The notes: generated from the letters alone by a model not told the origin. Positions 48,501 to 62,629 are shown, numbered from the stretch's first letter. The stretch: DNA of 64,000 nucleotides from Sitta carolinensis (GCA_032173965.1 CM063283.1:109268108-109332107); one strand, 5' to 3'. Translations and numbers: made by a program.

Positions 48501-49886
48501 CTGAGCTTTGAGAACTCACAGTTATAAATTCAGTAATAGCATTGGTCCAAAAGACAAATTGCTCAATGGACCTGAATAATGTGCCAGCACTACACAGTAA
48601 CAGCTCTGGCCAACTGGAGGGATTGCTGAGGTAAAAAATGTGGCAGAGGTCACCACATATGTCAAACAGCATTTCCTGTTGATTCTGTGGGTGTTTGGAG
48701 TCCAACACAAAGATGGGATGTGGTATCTTTTGATATGCAATGTCAGTAGTTTTTTTTTTTCCCTCTGCATCATATCAGCTTCAAGAGTGCCATTAAACCA
48801 GGACTATATCAGATATAAAAAGCTCCTTGAAAAATATCATTTTAAAGAGTTTGGGAGAACAAATAAACCTCTCACAAATAAATGAAAAGCCCATAACATA
48901 AGTTTTCACTTAAAAGATGCAGCTGAATTCTCACTTGAAAGCTGCATCTGAAGCTCCAGCCCCTTGGTTGAATCCACCTCCATGAGAAATTCCTCTTCAA
49001 GAAAATAAGATACAAGGCGTGATCCATGCTTTCCTCTCCATCTGGGTTGTGAAGGACTCTGTTCTCTGCTTTGAGATGGGGAGAAGATAAAAACTTTAAA
49101 GCTACCATCTTCATTTAACCAGTGACATCAGCCCCAGAGAGACTGTCATTCTACAGTGTCACCTTAACCAACAAGTTTTGGTCACTGAGTCATTCCTGTG
49201 GCTTAACTAGCCCTGGTCCTCAGTGATGTTGTCAGGAAGAAAGATTGCCTGAGCTGAAAAAGGGAGTAGGCTGAGGATGGGAGCCAAGACTCCAAGCATC
49301 AGAAGATAAATATTCACTTGTCCTGGTTGGTGATGCGGGGGGAAAATGAAGATGTTGTGTCACATACAGAGATGGCAGATGATAAATACTGTAGCTTTGC
49401 TGAAATCTGTTCTTACAGAGGTAGATAGAAACATTCAAGCCCCTCAGGCAAAGGCTGTTAAACATCTGAATTAAGCCTAACATTTCTTTTTGTAAAACTG
49501 AGGAGAAATCAGAAATCTTGAAATTATGTCCCTTTCCCAAATCATAGTTCACTGCCTAGATGACTAAATCTCACTGTCCTCAGAGACACTGAGTGAAAGG
49601 AGCAGCTGAGCCATCTGGGCTGGTTCTCTGCAGTATGGACATGAAGAAACAGGGCCTATGCAGAAAATCAGGGCATTTTATGCCACAGAACAGTTGCAAA
49701 TGACAAATGCTCAACAATAACCAGCAAGACTATCAAGAAATTCCTGCACTGAGCCTGTGAGCCAGCTATATTCACCTGAAATTCAATGGGAACTGGAAAT
49801 AAAGTAATTAATGTGTGTGTGGGGAGAGACACTGCCTAAGATAATATGAGCTTCCATTCCATATCTCAGTTCAAAGCAGTGGTGGT
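42531..49886. other. Unique non-coding sequence
   Basis: I recognise no repeat apart from homopolymer runs at 46051-46067 (T17) and 48280-48291 (T12) and an AT-rich TATA run at 47939-47975. The 46340-46620 part is GC-rich with a modest number of CpGs. A minus-strand frame at 48520-48684 ends at a good donor (GTGAGT) but has a poor acceptor. A short minus-strand segment ending at a perfect GTAAGT near 45140 is similar. Neither is phased to precede the 42342-42530 exon directly. Confidence 0.45.
46051..46067. repeat. Poly(T) run, T17
   Basis: This is a pure homopolymer in a T-rich context. It could be the tail of a minus-strand retrocopy, but no source sequence is recognised next to it. Confidence 0.8.
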
Positions 49887-49940
49887 ACAGAATAATTTAG
49901 GTTGGAGAAGACCTTAAAAGACGTCAAGTACAACCATAAT
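49887..49940 (-). mobile_element. CR1 LINE 3' tail fragment
   Basis: The plus strand reads ACAGAATAATTTAGGTTGGA, then GAAGACCTTAAAAGACGTCA, then AGTACAACC. This is the reverse complement of the conserved CR1 3' end, whose avian form on this strand is AGAATGGTTTGGGTTGGAAG and then GGACCTTAAAGATCATC. Only about 55 bases are recognisable; the terminal 8-bp repeats are lost. The element is therefore minus-oriented and extremely truncated. Confidence 0.75.
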
Positions 49941-51667
49941 AGTAGTAGGCATGATCTAAGGACTCAAAATCTTCTGTAACCTCTGATGTTGCACACTGAG
50001 AAATGTGGAGACTTTCATATGCAGCCAGATACTTGCATGTTTAAAGACATTTCTGTAGTCATTGTTTGCAAGTCCTGCAGTCAAAGGGATCCTCTCTGGC
50101 AAGATTTCATTTCTGATGCCTGTTCTGAACAAGAGAGCACAGAGAAATGAAAACTGACAGATTATGGAGATTTTCAAGCCTTGTTTTCATTTGTTGGTAT
50201 TCTGGGTTGGTTTTTTTTCTTAACGCCATCGGGGAGTTATTTTCTATGTAATGCCACAGAAGAGAATTACTTGTTTTGGCTAATTTCGTAGTCCTGTGAT
50301 CACTGGCCTGTTCAACATTTTAAATTCTGTGTTTCAAAGTCTTCCTTCTACAGTGGTTTAATGCAGCTAAGCAGATATGTGACAGATATTTATAAGAAGC
50401 ATGAAAGTGAATAAAATAGGAGAAGTCAGATAAATTAGGAGTCTGGGGATGTTTGCATCAGCTCTCCAAGAGGGCTCTGTTATGTGAGGAGTTTACTGCC
50501 TGGTAGTTTATTTCTAGTTTGTCTCCCCCACACTATTCCCTGTTAATTCTGATTATCCTTTACTGTGATTAACTTTCTTAGCATTTGGTGAAGATTTACT
50601 TTAAAGAGCACATCTTCCACATATATTGAATATATCATTCTTATACCTTTGGTAAGAGGAAGCACTCCAGATAGAAAATGAATAGTCGAACCCTCTTGAA
50701 AATGGAGTACCTCTGTATTCCAGTATTGTTTTCCAGTCTTTCAAGGACAGGACTACAAATTCAAAAACATTTTTATCTTTGTCTTTCTAAAATAATCAGA
50801 TGTTTAGATCAGTGGTTTCAGGAATAGACTATTAATTGTACTGCTTTAGGCTCTTCTAGGAGAGAGGATAGCAAGATAAAAACCAACATAGAAGAGAGTC
50901 TGGTATCCAGGACGATCATACCAAATCCAATTTATAAGCTGTTAAACAAAGGAAGGGCAAGCTGGAAAAACCCTTAGTAAAATTCAGTGGCCTAGGCCCC
51001 AAAGTTTTGGCTTTTGGTGTTTGTTGGAACTTTGAAGGGAAGTGATTTTCATGGTTGATACTCATGCATTGTTGTTTACAGCCCAACAAATCAGATATGG
51101 TGTTACGATGGAGATTAACACATCTCAGATTTCATAAACATTACAGATGTCACTTTCACTCCCAGGAATCACACCCTGTTGTACCACCATGGGACAAAAT
51201 GCTCTGGCAGTTGATGTTATCTGGGCCTTGCTTTCTAGTGGCATAGTCACAGCTATTTATTAAGTACAACAGAAATTTGCCCTACAGCCTTGATATAAAT
51301 GTCAAGTGCCCTGCAGTATTGTGCACTGTTCCTGGAGAAATGAACCATTAAAACCATCCATATGAGAGGAAGTGTTCAAAACACTCCAGAAAGAAATTAT
51401 ATTCTTGTAGGATAATAGAGAAAATTGGCTGACTTACATAGACTGTATTGAAACGCAGCAAAGCTCAGCTCTTCACTAACCATGTCCCCCTTCCAGAACT
51501 AAGGACATCCTGCCTTCAAGGGGCACACACAACCTTTATTTTACTTTTTGCCTCAGAGCCTGCAGTACACGTAAGCAAGGCTGTACAGCTGGAACGAAAG
51601 AAAATGTGTAAAGTGCATCAATTATGAGAAATTGATGCCAATAGAGACGTGCATGCATTAAAAAATT

Positions 51668-51690
51668 AAAAAAAAAAAAAAAAAAAAAAA
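51668..51690. repeat. Poly(A) run, A23
   Basis: This pure A run follows GCATTAAAAAATT. There is no recognisable retrocopy upstream and no duplication of flanking sequence, so a simple expansion is as likely as a retrotransposon tail. Confidence 0.85.
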
Positions 51691-54600
51691 GGCTACCAGA
51701 TGTAAATGAAAACTGCAAAATGGAAGAAGCTGAATTCAGAACACTCTGTGTGTTTCAGAGGATTAGAAGTGATGGTGTTTAAATTGTAGAGATGAGTTTC
51801 CAACTTGTCGTGGTCTAAGTGTTCCATTGCTTGTGTGCACATTGGATAATGAAAGGATTTGTTTGAGAGCAGAGGCTTTAAGGAAAGGAAGGCTCTGTAA
51901 GTTGCTCAACTTAAAAGAAAAAAGAAAATATGGAAATAGTCTGTTTCTTATAATGCAAATATCTCACCAACCTGCACTTTCAGTTCTACCAGCCTGCAGT
52001 TCCAGCTCGAGAGGGCTCCCTTTTCCCTTTCAGCCTGGCCTGGAGGATGTTAGCATCCACCATTCAAGAGGAGTTTTGCCATTGGGTGTAGAGAGAATTT
52101 GGTGATGCTGTCTGTCAGTGTGCTTTGGAAAGGGAGTTAATTCCCTCACCATGAGGGGCCTGCCAGACAAGGCATGGTAATTCCTTACAGTGGGCTCAAA
52201 GGTGGTTGCAAGCCAACCCAGCCTTATAAATTTCTCATGGGCAAGACACACCCAGTGGCTGCTGCTTCTTTCACATCCTGCTTAGTCTGTTTGGAGGCTG
52301 ACTGAGGTCATGCAGAGACTTTCAGCTGCTTTGCACGCTCTGTGCAAAGGGACTGTACTCAAAGGAAACCAACAGTGATTCTTGCCTCAGGAAGAATGGA
52401 AATGGTCTCTCCTTTTAAGTTCACTCTGTATTCAACAATTTAAAAACACATCACTCTCACTCATCCTGGGAGGACATGATTTCTGAAGCTCTTTTCCTAG
52501 CTGTTTTCTGACTTTAAAAGGATTCTAACTCACAGCCCTCAGCCATGGTAATGATAATAACTGATCTGGTTAGAAATGGTGCCAGGTAAGCTTCTGGATT
52601 TAAGCGACTTTGCTTTATAAACCTATTCAGTAGTGAGAGATTAGCATGGCCCAGATTCAAAGAAGAGGACACTCCTGTCCACCTGAAGATAAGCTCCAGG
52701 TGCTCACACTGACCTTGCTCCATGTTCTTGCCCTGGTGCCCTCTGTACTTTCAGCTCTACCCCCCACTCTGCTTTATTTCCCTTTAAACTAAAGTAGGGT
52801 GGAAATCAGGTTTGTTTAGGCTCCTATCATGTACTTAAACTTCTGGTGAAGCTGAAAGGGCCTAAGACCACCTGTGGAGGAGATGTGCTTTGTGCACTCC
52901 CTACAGTCTTGGCCCCTCAATTACCCAGACCAGGGATTTGTCCAAAGGGATTTGTACACATCAGGTCTCATTTGGGTTGTGTAGCTCCTGTATCCTTAGG
53001 AGTGCAGGGGACAGGGGGAGGAACGAGGGCTGGTTGACTCCACTGACTCAGGAAGCAGCCATTCTCAGAGAAGGCCATCCAGGGCCCAGATGCATGTGGA
53101 GTCCTTGGCAAAATGATCTGTCAGAAGTTGCCCTCAGATATTTTTCACGTGCAAATAAATGTGACCTAGGACCTTCAGATCCCCTAGATACATGCTCATG
53201 AGTGTATTAGAAGACCAAAGGGCAGTTTCTAAGACCTATCCCACCTTTTAAAATATCCAGGCTTCCTCATCCCCTAAGAAGTTTATAAATCACTGCACTC
53301 CAGTAAAATATACGGATGCTTTTTATTTTTTTAAATTACAACCACTTTTTGTCTTGCATTAAAGCCTCTTACATTTTCAGAAACTTTCCACTTGAATTAT
53401 GGAGCAGATCACAGGCCAGCAGAAAAACATTCCCAAAAGAAAAAGGCAACATAATGGAACACAAATTAAAACACGCATTCAAGTACAAAGCACCGAGAGT
53501 GGTCTAGAACACAACACGCACATCGCTTTTAAAAATAACAAATGAGTCCTAATACCCACACTTCAAACATTGCAGAGCAGCCTAATATCTTCCAGATGTG
53601 GACTTGATTAGGGCTGAAGCTAGGTGGGTTACAACCTGCACTTAAAAACAGTTCTTTGCCACAGACTGAAGAGAGTGAAGATTTGCTGAAGTAAAGGAAA
53701 AAGAGGGCGTTGAATCTTCCCCTACAAACACTCCACTAATGAATATGTGTACTTTACTGGCAATCAAGAAGAGAGTAGTTCCCATTATGAATATTTTCTT
53801 TATTTCTTATTCAGGTTGGTAGAACTTGTCATGGGAAGGATGCAGCAGAGAAGATGGCTGAGTACAATCTCCTATTTCTGCCTGGAACCAGCTGCTTTTT
53901 ACAAGCAAGTGCTCCCTAGAAGCTCTGAGGCATAAGTACCTGCATAACAGCATATAACCAGCTCAAATTTGCATCCAGGTCTATCTTGTGTGCATCTAGC
54001 ATCCCTAATAAAACCTTGGGCTTTTCCATCATGGCTGAATAATCTGAGCTTGTGCAGCTTCCTTGCATGGAAATCCAAATGTCACCTGGGGCAGGAACAG
54101 GCAGAGATGTCACACAGCACTCAGCTTTCTTGAAGGTTGCATTTGTCCTGGAGACACAAAAGTAACTCTTGATTTTCCAAGCAAGGATTCCTGGAAGGTG
54201 TAGTTGTCATTCCACGGGAAAGCCTCTAAGCTTCCTGCCCAGATGAGCCCTTTTGGAGTGGAATTCACTTCCTGCCAAGGCTCTCCGGGGTCTGTCTCCC
54301 TCTTGGTGCAGGTGATTGTGGCTTGTGTGCTCTGAACACTCTCAGAAGTTGAAAGGTTGGTGCTGTTCCCCAAGATCCTCGAAACACTGCCTGGCTTCCC
54401 ATGATGCTTAAGCTCCTGAAGACTTGCTCAGCCTGTGCTGGGCTCACTGTGAGCCGAGCTGAGTCCTTTGAGAGGAGAGCCTTCCTTGGCTCCTCCAGGG
54501 GCTGGGCATCACACTAGGACATTCTCAGTTCTTTCCATAGATTCAGAGAGAATTCCTCCTTCTCTCTGTCAAGGAGGAAATTCTAAGAACCTTTGCTTTT

Positions 54601-57540
54601 TCCTAGTGTAGAGGATGAGAGGAATCAGAGACCACTCTTCCTCATTTTTCATAAGGTAACTTTGAATATAAGTGGGTCAGAAATCAATTGAGATAAACAT
54701 GGCAAAAAATCACCACATATTTCTGCCAAAGCCTCAGACCTCAGCAGCTGTACCGATTTGGTATGGTAGAAGAAACTTTCTGAATAATTATTGGCATCTC
54801 TAGAAATATGGCATGTTCTGTACAGCACAACAAAAATGTCCCTGAGCAGAAAAATGGCTGCATTAGTATTAATGTTAGTCATATTCTGAATTAAATACTT
54901 ACTTCTTTAGTAAACTTTAAATAATGTCAGCATTTTAAAGACAGCACAGCACCTCCCTGAAAGAGTGGGTGTCTTTAATATGAATACATTTTATTAAATG
55001 TATTTGTCACCAGGAAAGACCTGATGACATTACGAGTAAGCAGACAGTAAGAAACATCTGACTTTCTTCTCCAAGCATTACCAAGGGACTGGCACGCAAT
55101 CTCATTTAGAATTTGAATTTTTCAGTAATCTTCCAGAATCAGAAGGAGTCAGAGACTCTTGTATGTTGTGGCTAATTGAGCACTTTATGCAAGGCACATC
55201 ATCTTTTTAGGAGCTGTATCCATTTACATCATCTGTGAACAGCTGAGAGTGTCTGTGAGCAAACAAAATGCTCTTAGCCCTCATGTCTCAGTTAAGAATT
55301 TAAGATACAAGTGACTAAACATGCTGGCATCAGTTGTAGAACATCTGGCATGGGGACTGGTCAAAAACTGGTGAAAGAAAAATGTTGTACCTTGACTTTT
55401 TGGGTACCACTTGGAATTTTAATTCTTTGGATAATAATTCTTGGGATAATTTGAACTAATATGAGCCAGCTGCTTCTGTCATTGCTGGCTGAAAAAATGA
55501 AATGCAGAAAGAACAGAATGGCTTGGAGTCAGAAAAGTAAATTTGCAGTGTGGTACCGATTCTGCTGCTGTCTAGAGCTGATGAGAGCTTGGTCTGATGA
55601 GACCATTTAGCTCCCAATGTCTCTTGTAAGACTGGTGGTATAAAGAACTGCAACACAGATGGAGAGTTCTGAAAACTGTGGAACGAGCAAAGAAAGACAA
55701 GTGGGACAGATAATCTGCAGTTTGCCACTGTTAACTCACACAACTTTACATGGAAAATCCAGTGGACAGGCATGGAAACTATTTTCCTTGGTGCCAAAAG
55801 CCTTAAAATTGTAATATTTTGATAACTATTCCTACTATTTCATATCTCTTGTCATAACTACTTGTCCTTGCAAGAAAAATCTGTTCATGCTGAAATGGGA
55901 TATGAATACCTTAGAAAGGTCCAACAAATTTTAAAAGGTAAAGGGGGCAGTAGAGGGGAGGATAAAAAAAAGTGATCTGCAGAATGTGGTGAGGAATGGA
56001 GGGAAGCACAGAAGTCTTCTGCACCTCCCCTTGGCAAAATACAGAGATCAACAAGGAAATAATTGAAAATCATCAGCCTGGAGAAAAATGTGGATAACAA
56101 AGTAGGTTCAAGGAGAAGCTTACACCAGTGTGCAATTGTCCCAGCAGGAAAGTCTGTGCATGGCTGTGAGGCAGCAGAATGACTCCATTTATTACAGTTT
56201 CATTTATTGGCCACTGACATGTAGTCTGTTCAGAACAAATATAATGCAGTCTCTGTCCTCACAAGTAGCCAGTTTAGCTAGGAAAAAAAATAAATTAATT
56301 AAGGTCTTTCAGATTTCCTTCAGTGTATTTTAAAGCAAGGGTCATCAGTGCCTCACTCTTGCGGTCACTGTTTTTTATTTGCTATGGCACACAAGAAGGA
56401 AGTTGCTTATTAACAAACTTTACCTCCTTGTTTGCCCATTTTCCTTGCAGTTCCTTCCCCCTCTTCCTTTCCAGAGGGAAGTCCTCAGGTTAGGTGGAGC
56501 TGCTGTTACCTGAGGTTAGGATGGAGCTGCTGTGTCCACGTCCCACGCTGGTCCTGTTCTCTGTCACAGAGGAGGGGCATGGTGTGGGGAAGAGAGCAGA
56601 GCGGTCAGTGCAGCCCACGGGCCCTGGCTAGGGACACTGCTCCTGCTCTGCTCCTTGCAGTGCAGTCCTGCAGCCATGAAGCTCACGGCTGTGGCTTTTG
56701 TTTTGAATGTGGGACTCTCTGTGAATACAAAATACTGTAGAACATTCTACACTGCCCAAACTACAGCAACACAGCATGGGGAAGAAGGCTAATCGCCCTT
56801 CAGAACTCATGTTTATTCATAAAGTTTTAATGGTAAGGGGAGGAGCTGCTTCAGACCTTTATCACCTGGGGCTGAAGGATGACCTATAAAAAAACTTTCT
56901 GTTCATTTAAAGGAAGATAAAATGAGTAGTATCCATCAGAGTTTATCTTGCTGCTCGTTGCTAAAGCTCCTCTACACAAAATTTGTCTTCGTATTATGTG
57001 GGACATCTACTGCAGCCCCTGCAGGTGAGAATGGAGCATGCAAATGATATTTATTGTGCTGCAGTCTCTATGAGGGGATGCCATGCCAGAAAGACAAGTA
57101 TGTCTAGAGGTGGAACTCTTTGCTACTCATTACCAAGTGGCTGAATTTCTGATGGAGAACATTACATAGTCATTCAAAAGGCAGTAACTCAGGTTGTAAC
57201 AAAGAACCTGAGACATACTAATAAAAGCCCCATTTCTATTTTATAAGTCACATAATGGATGTCACATTCAGTGCTTCTTATGGTGAACAGGCTACTTATT
57301 AAGCATAGTCTATGACTTTATTTCATTTTAAAATTGCCATCTTTTCCAATTATTCTAACTTTTGAGAATCTTCTCCCTTTTAAATAAGGTTATTTTTAGC
57401 ATGAACTACAAGTTACAAACAGCAGAAGTTGCTATAGAAACAGAAAAGGCACTTTGTAGAATGAAAATGCAGGAAGAAATGTTCACTATTTATCTTCTGC
57501 AGACAGTAAGATAGAATCGATACCTATAGGTATGTGTATC

Positions 57541-57570
57541 CATACATATATATATATAGATATAGATGAC
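57541..57570. repeat. Short (AT)n / (GATA)n microsatellite
   Basis: CATACATATATATATATAGA and TATAGATG form a short AT dinucleotide run with GATA-like edges. It is too short to be more than a polymorphic marker candidate. Confidence 0.75.
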
Positions 57571-58321
57571 TTTCTTTACTGTATCTCTGAACTCTTCAGT
57601 GCTTCTCTTTGTATCCTAACACTCAGCCAGTTTTTGGCACTTCTGCACTAGCAGTTTATTATCCCCAGCTTTATGCAACTGCCCTGTAAGTAGGTGCCCT
57701 GCACACATCTCTGAATTCAGCTGGCCAAGACACTGCAAGTCAAACTGATGTGATGCTGCAGCACAGATAGAGGCAGGTGCTTTGCATGGGGTGGGGGGAA
57801 AAGAGCAGTGCAGCAGTCTTATTAATATCCCATTCTCTGACCCTCATCACTCACCACACTGGACACTGCTAACAGAGTCTGCCTCTTTTCCTCCCAACCT
57901 AATCGGCCTCTACTGTTCAGAATTTCAGATTTTCCTTTAAAGGCCCTTTGCTTGTTGTTGTGAAAATAAATTTCATGCTCTAACAACTTTAAACTAAACA
58001 GAGGTAATTTCCAGTCAGGGGGTTTGTGCTGTGTCTGAAGTCTGTTTCTTAAATGCTGTGTGAACTTTAAACCTCATCTATGGAGAGGATGATATGGATG
58101 AAATTTTATATTATTTTCAGCCATTGGGAATCTGCCTCAAAGTCTAGCGTAACAGCCTGGATTACTGAACCAGATTCAAAGGAAAGAATACTGCATAGAT
58201 TACACTTCATGTATTCATTAGATTGAAAGAAAAAATCTTCAGGTGTTTCACAGCCAAGCTGTTTGGAAGTTTCGGCCTGAAATATTTCTCACTTCTGCTC
58301 TTAAACCTTTATTTAACTTCA

Positions 58322-58339
58322 TTTTTTTTTTTTTTTTTT
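58322..58339. repeat. Poly(T) run, T18
   Basis: This homopolymer lies about 150 bases left of the CR1 remnant at 58490. Its relation to that element is unclear because the CR1 piece is plus-oriented and would carry its tail on the other side. Confidence 0.85.
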
Positions 58340-58489
58340 GTAAGGACTCAGCTTTACAATCATTCTGTGTCAATATACAGCCACAAAAATAGGTACCAGA
58401 CATAATTCAGGAATAGGTGATCCTTTCCTGAGGCAGGAGAGCCTGGAGGCAAGAGAATGAACTGGATAGGGACCAAGGACCATCAGGGC

Positions 58490-58640
58490 CTAATTTGGAT
58501 TTCTTCAAGGCATTTGACTCAGGAACACATGATATTTTGGTTTAAAAGTTTGTACTGTATGGAATTAACAGAACATATATTAGATGGCTTAAGAATTAGT
58601 CACATCACATCTCGTCTTTTATGTGGTCTCTTATTGCTAG
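58490..58640 (+). mobile_element. Decayed CR1 LINE fragment, reverse-transcriptase region
   Basis: TTGGATTTCTTCAAGGCATT and TGACTCAGGAACACATGATA correspond to the conserved CR1 stretch that encodes the D-F-x-K-A-F-D motif of reverse transcriptase, followed by the usual VPH-like region. ATTAGATGGCTTAAGAATTA fits the later RW-I-NW-type motif. Stops and indels interrupt the frame, so it is long dead. Further decayed sequence to about 59000 may belong to it, but I cannot align it with confidence. Confidence 0.55.
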
Positions 58641-61600
58641 GACAGTTCAAGGCCTTTTCAAGGAACAAGATTTTTCTTCTGTTTCAGAATTCCTTTATAA
58701 TGCTGGCAAACCCCTTAAGACCAGATTTCTGAGCACTTGGGGGTCCCAAAGAGGAAATTGCTGCTTACACTTGATTGCCAAAGGGATTTTGGAAATCATG
58801 CTCAGTGTTTTGTTGCATCTTGGTTGTCCAAATACCTTCATGGAGTTGGGTTTTTTCACAGACTGCCATCAACAGTGATCTCCTGTTTTCCCAGCTCTCT
58901 GTCTAGCTGGTGTGTCCTGGTGTCTGTTTTGCAGGACAGGTTTGGACTCACAGCTCCAACACTAACTGGTGGAACCTTCCTGAGATATCTGGAGCTGGTT
59001 ATAAGTCCAGTCATTCAAAAAGTAAAAGCCCCACACCATCATTAACACTGTTCTGCTGGTGTGCTGTGCATCCTGGCAGTGCCTCTCTGAGAGCAGGACT
59101 TAAATCTGCCTCCTCAGGCAAAAAATCTGGTGGCACCTTCGGAGATCTCCAGGGTGTTGCCTAGTCAGGATGAACCCCTGTGACAGGCTTCAGTGTGGAA
59201 CATGCACACTCCACATTTTAGACATAACTAACAGGGCAGCCAAAGGCTGAGTTTTTACTTTCAACCATTTTTGCCTCAGTTCCTGGTTTATAAATGGGGC
59301 ATAGCATGAGGAAGTTTTTGGAGTACTGTGATGTAATCTGGAGCACAATAAAAATTGTAATGAGAAAACGAAGGTTTTTAACTTCCAGACAGGGCTGGAA
59401 AGTGTTTATGTTGCATAGTCTGTCAGTGGGCATAGAATGGCAAAGGAGTAAAATACCGAATTGCTGCTTGTTAAATAATCAACATTGATCTCAGCTAGTG
59501 AATAAGGCAAGGGTGCTAGAGGAAATCTCCCTGTAATTAGAGAGTTTATCTTAATGCACACTCTCTTAGGGATAGAGAAAGCTCTAACAGGTATCTTGAA
59601 GCCTGACGTTTCCAACTTTCAGATTTCTACTTTGCTCTGCTGGTCAGAGTATAGGGAAAAGGTTAGCCTAGACCTGCCTATTTGTACACACTATTAGGCT
59701 TCCAAGTGGTTCAACCTTAATTATTGCATGTAGATATGAGCCTGAATTCAGAATTCAGATCAGCATCAGAAGAGGAGACACAATTTGCATGTGCCTTGTT
59801 TGGCACATAGTCTTGTGTAGGACTATTTTCAATTCTAGTAATACTCAAGCAGTACTTTCCTTTTTAAAATGCATGTCACTCTCTCTGACTCCAGCTACTC
59901 AATTCTTGAATGCATCCTTGTTAAAGAGAACAGATGGTTTCAGTTGCACAGGATGAACTCTCAACGGTGCCTTCAAACCTGGGTGAACCCACTGTCCCTG
60001 GCTGAATTGTAACACAGGCCTCCGTGTCTCTGTGATGCTCTTCCAACCCTGCCTGGTTCTCTTACCCTCTCTGCCTTTCTTTAGTGCTGGGTTACCTTGA
60101 AACAAGAGTGAAAGACCAGCAACCTTCTCCAGACCAGTGTTTTGTCTCTAATATTCACGGTAAGAGGTAGCCAGCTAATTCCAATTCAGTATTAATAGTT
60201 GGGGCGTTAGAGGAAATGACAGGAAATTGAAGCCAAATGCAGTGAGCTCAGAATTTCTCACCAGGATCAAGTGTTTGGAGATGGCTGTTCTAGTTGCAGC
60301 TTGCCCATGTGGTGCTCCCTCCTCTGCTGAACTGCACCTTTCAATCAGCTGCAGCACTGAGTGAAACTGGAGAAGGATCCTGCCTTTGGAGGTCATGTTG
60401 CTGTTAAAAAGGGACTGTTTAGAGGAAAGAATGACCAGGAAAATAAGAGATAGCAGAAGATTAAATGGTGTCTTGATTTTTTCCAAATAAATACCTTTTC
60501 AAAACTTCTTTAATACTTAAGATCAAAACCAAGTGGACTTGTAGGGCTACACAAGTCTTTAGTGATAACCTTACAGGAACCTGCTCTTTTGGACATGGTT
60601 GCTGGGACCTTTCCTCCCAGCTCCCTGTCACCAGGACAGCAACAACAGAAGCAGCATTATCATATTATTCTGACTGAAAATGCCTCTGAATTTTTCTCTA
60701 ATAATATCCCAGCTGGATTGTTATTTCCTATGAAAACTTTATTGATTCGCAGCAGGCCATTTGCAAATGATAGATTGACTCTAACCTCATTAATATACAA
60801 AGGATTGTTAAAAGGGAATTTCAGTGCACAAGATCTATTTCCCAAACAGAAATACACACAGTGAGGGAAATCAGAGAGCAGTGAGCAGCCTGGGTAAGTG
60901 CCTTTTGTATGACATGAACATAATACCAGTTTCTGAGCAATTTCTTTGAACAAATTTTCTCCAGGAATTACTTGGGTAGACAGAGGTGGAGAAAGATTCC
61001 TAGATATCAAAGGAAGTGCTTTAAATATGAGTAATCAGATCAAAGAATTTTGGCTATTATGCTTTGGTTGAGATGGATGAAAGGGTTCCTTGGGGTAGGA
61101 GGGACATTGCTGGCTCTTTCAGGGATGTAGCTCAATGCACATCAGGGTTTCCCTAAGCTGGATATTAGATCATGTTTTAGTAGATTTTTACAAGGGACCC
61201 AGTTCTTCACCGCACTGCGCCAGATTTCATTTCCTTGCACAGTTTGGGGAGGGAGCAGCAGATGACCCAGAACTGGTTTAGGAAGCATGAGAGGAGAGGA
61301 GGGACTGTAGCAGGCTCCAGATGGGACATCTGAGGAGCTTTTGAGGGCAACCTGGCAAACCTGCAGCAACAAGGTCTTACCAGTGCAGCCTGGGCGATGG
61401 GAGGAAATGGGACAGTGCTTTAGGGTTTCTGCTGGGGGTCCTGCCATAACCTGCGTCCTGCTGCCGGCCTTACCCATTGTTTTTTTACCTCAGTGAGGTA
61501 ATTTATGAATTATTTGTGGCAGGAAGCAGATTCTGTAGAAGGTGTTGCTATTTTCCCAGTCTTTGAGACTCGCTATAAAGAAGTTATCCTACAACTGGGA

Positions 61601-62629
61601 TTGCCACTTGCAAATCATCCTTGGAACAGCTGTGGCTGGGAGCCAGCACAGTAAACAGATGTTGGCTTATTTAACAATATGAACCACAAAGAATCTGAGA
61701 AAGCAGTTTTAACTCAAACTTTTTGTTCTTCTAAAATGCGATAGTAAGTATGATCCTGAACACAATAGAAAATTCCTCAGCCAGAAATATTGGAGTGTTT
61801 TCTGTATTCAGGAGTGTCAGCCATTCCATTCAGAAATTTATTTAGTCCTGTCTGCTCCTTCTGCTGCTCTCTAAACCCCTTTATGAAACCAAATACCAGG
61901 TCAGCTCCTTCAACAGAGCCCTGCTAATGTACCTGTGTATCCTTTCCAGGACAGCCTTCTCTCTGAAGAAATAATTTCTGGTCTTCAGTTGCTGTTCCTT
62001 GTGTGTGGACTGCATTAACATTCAATATTCTCTGGTGGTTCCTGTATTTAACCAAGGAAATTGGACCAGACTGTGCCAATAGTCTGCTTTCATTATTAAA
62101 TATTACACCATTCTGGCACTGCTCACAAATGTTACAAGGAAAGATTTAGTGTTGTCCCAGTCAAAGGTCTTAAACCTGTCAATCTGTGGACTCCTTCTCA
62201 GGGGACAAAGGAAGATTAACTGAGGAAAGCAGTCCTAATGCCAGTCAGCTTTAGTTTGATGTGGGGTGGTGCTGTGGTGTGTTCATGGACTGAAAAAATA
62301 AAAATTAAAAAAAATCCACTAAATTACTGATGACAATATTAAGCAGCATTAGATAAAAGAATGTTTTCCTGGGACAGTGCAGAAAACAATCTCACTTGCT
62401 GATACCTCAGCCTTAAGAGCTTCCTTTTGAGATGTGACATAACTAATTCTTAAGCCGTCTTATACGTATTCTGTTAATTCCATATAATACAAACTCCTTA
62501 ACCAAAATGTCATCTCTTGCTAAGTCAAATGCCTTGAAGAAACCCAAACTTATCATATCAACCTAGTCATCTTTATCAATCAAAACTATAATCCTGTTTT
62601 CAAGTAGAGATGATGACTGTATTTCATGA
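58641..62629. other. Unique non-coding sequence, possibly with CR1 remnants at its left
   Basis: Apart from the possible continuation of the CR1 at 58640-59000, nothing is recognised. The segment 60640-60870 is open on both strands and CpG-free. A minus-strand segment ending near 61144 follows CCTCCCCAAACTGTGCAAG, a mediocre acceptor, and stops within 30 codons. None of this supports a gene. Confidence 0.45.

Larger units (their letters stand above)
49941..58489. other. Unique non-coding sequence
   Basis: No gene or known interspersed repeat is recognised. Simple sequence: A23 at 51668-51690, an ATATAT run at 57546-57558, and T18 at 58322-58339. A strong minus-strand acceptor (pyrimidine tract ending TTCCACAG near 55676) is followed by about 45 open codons but only a poor donor. 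Around 56485-56535 a partial tandem duplication of GGTTAGG(A)TGGAGCTGCTGT occurs. Confidence 0.45.

Noticed and set aside
60175..60486. A minus-strand frame with a hydrophobic signal-like start (MEKIKTPFNLLLSLIFLVIL)
   Set aside because: AT-rich DNA easily yields Leu/Ile/Phe stretches. The rest of the frame has no domain, and no donor site follows the hydrophobic part.
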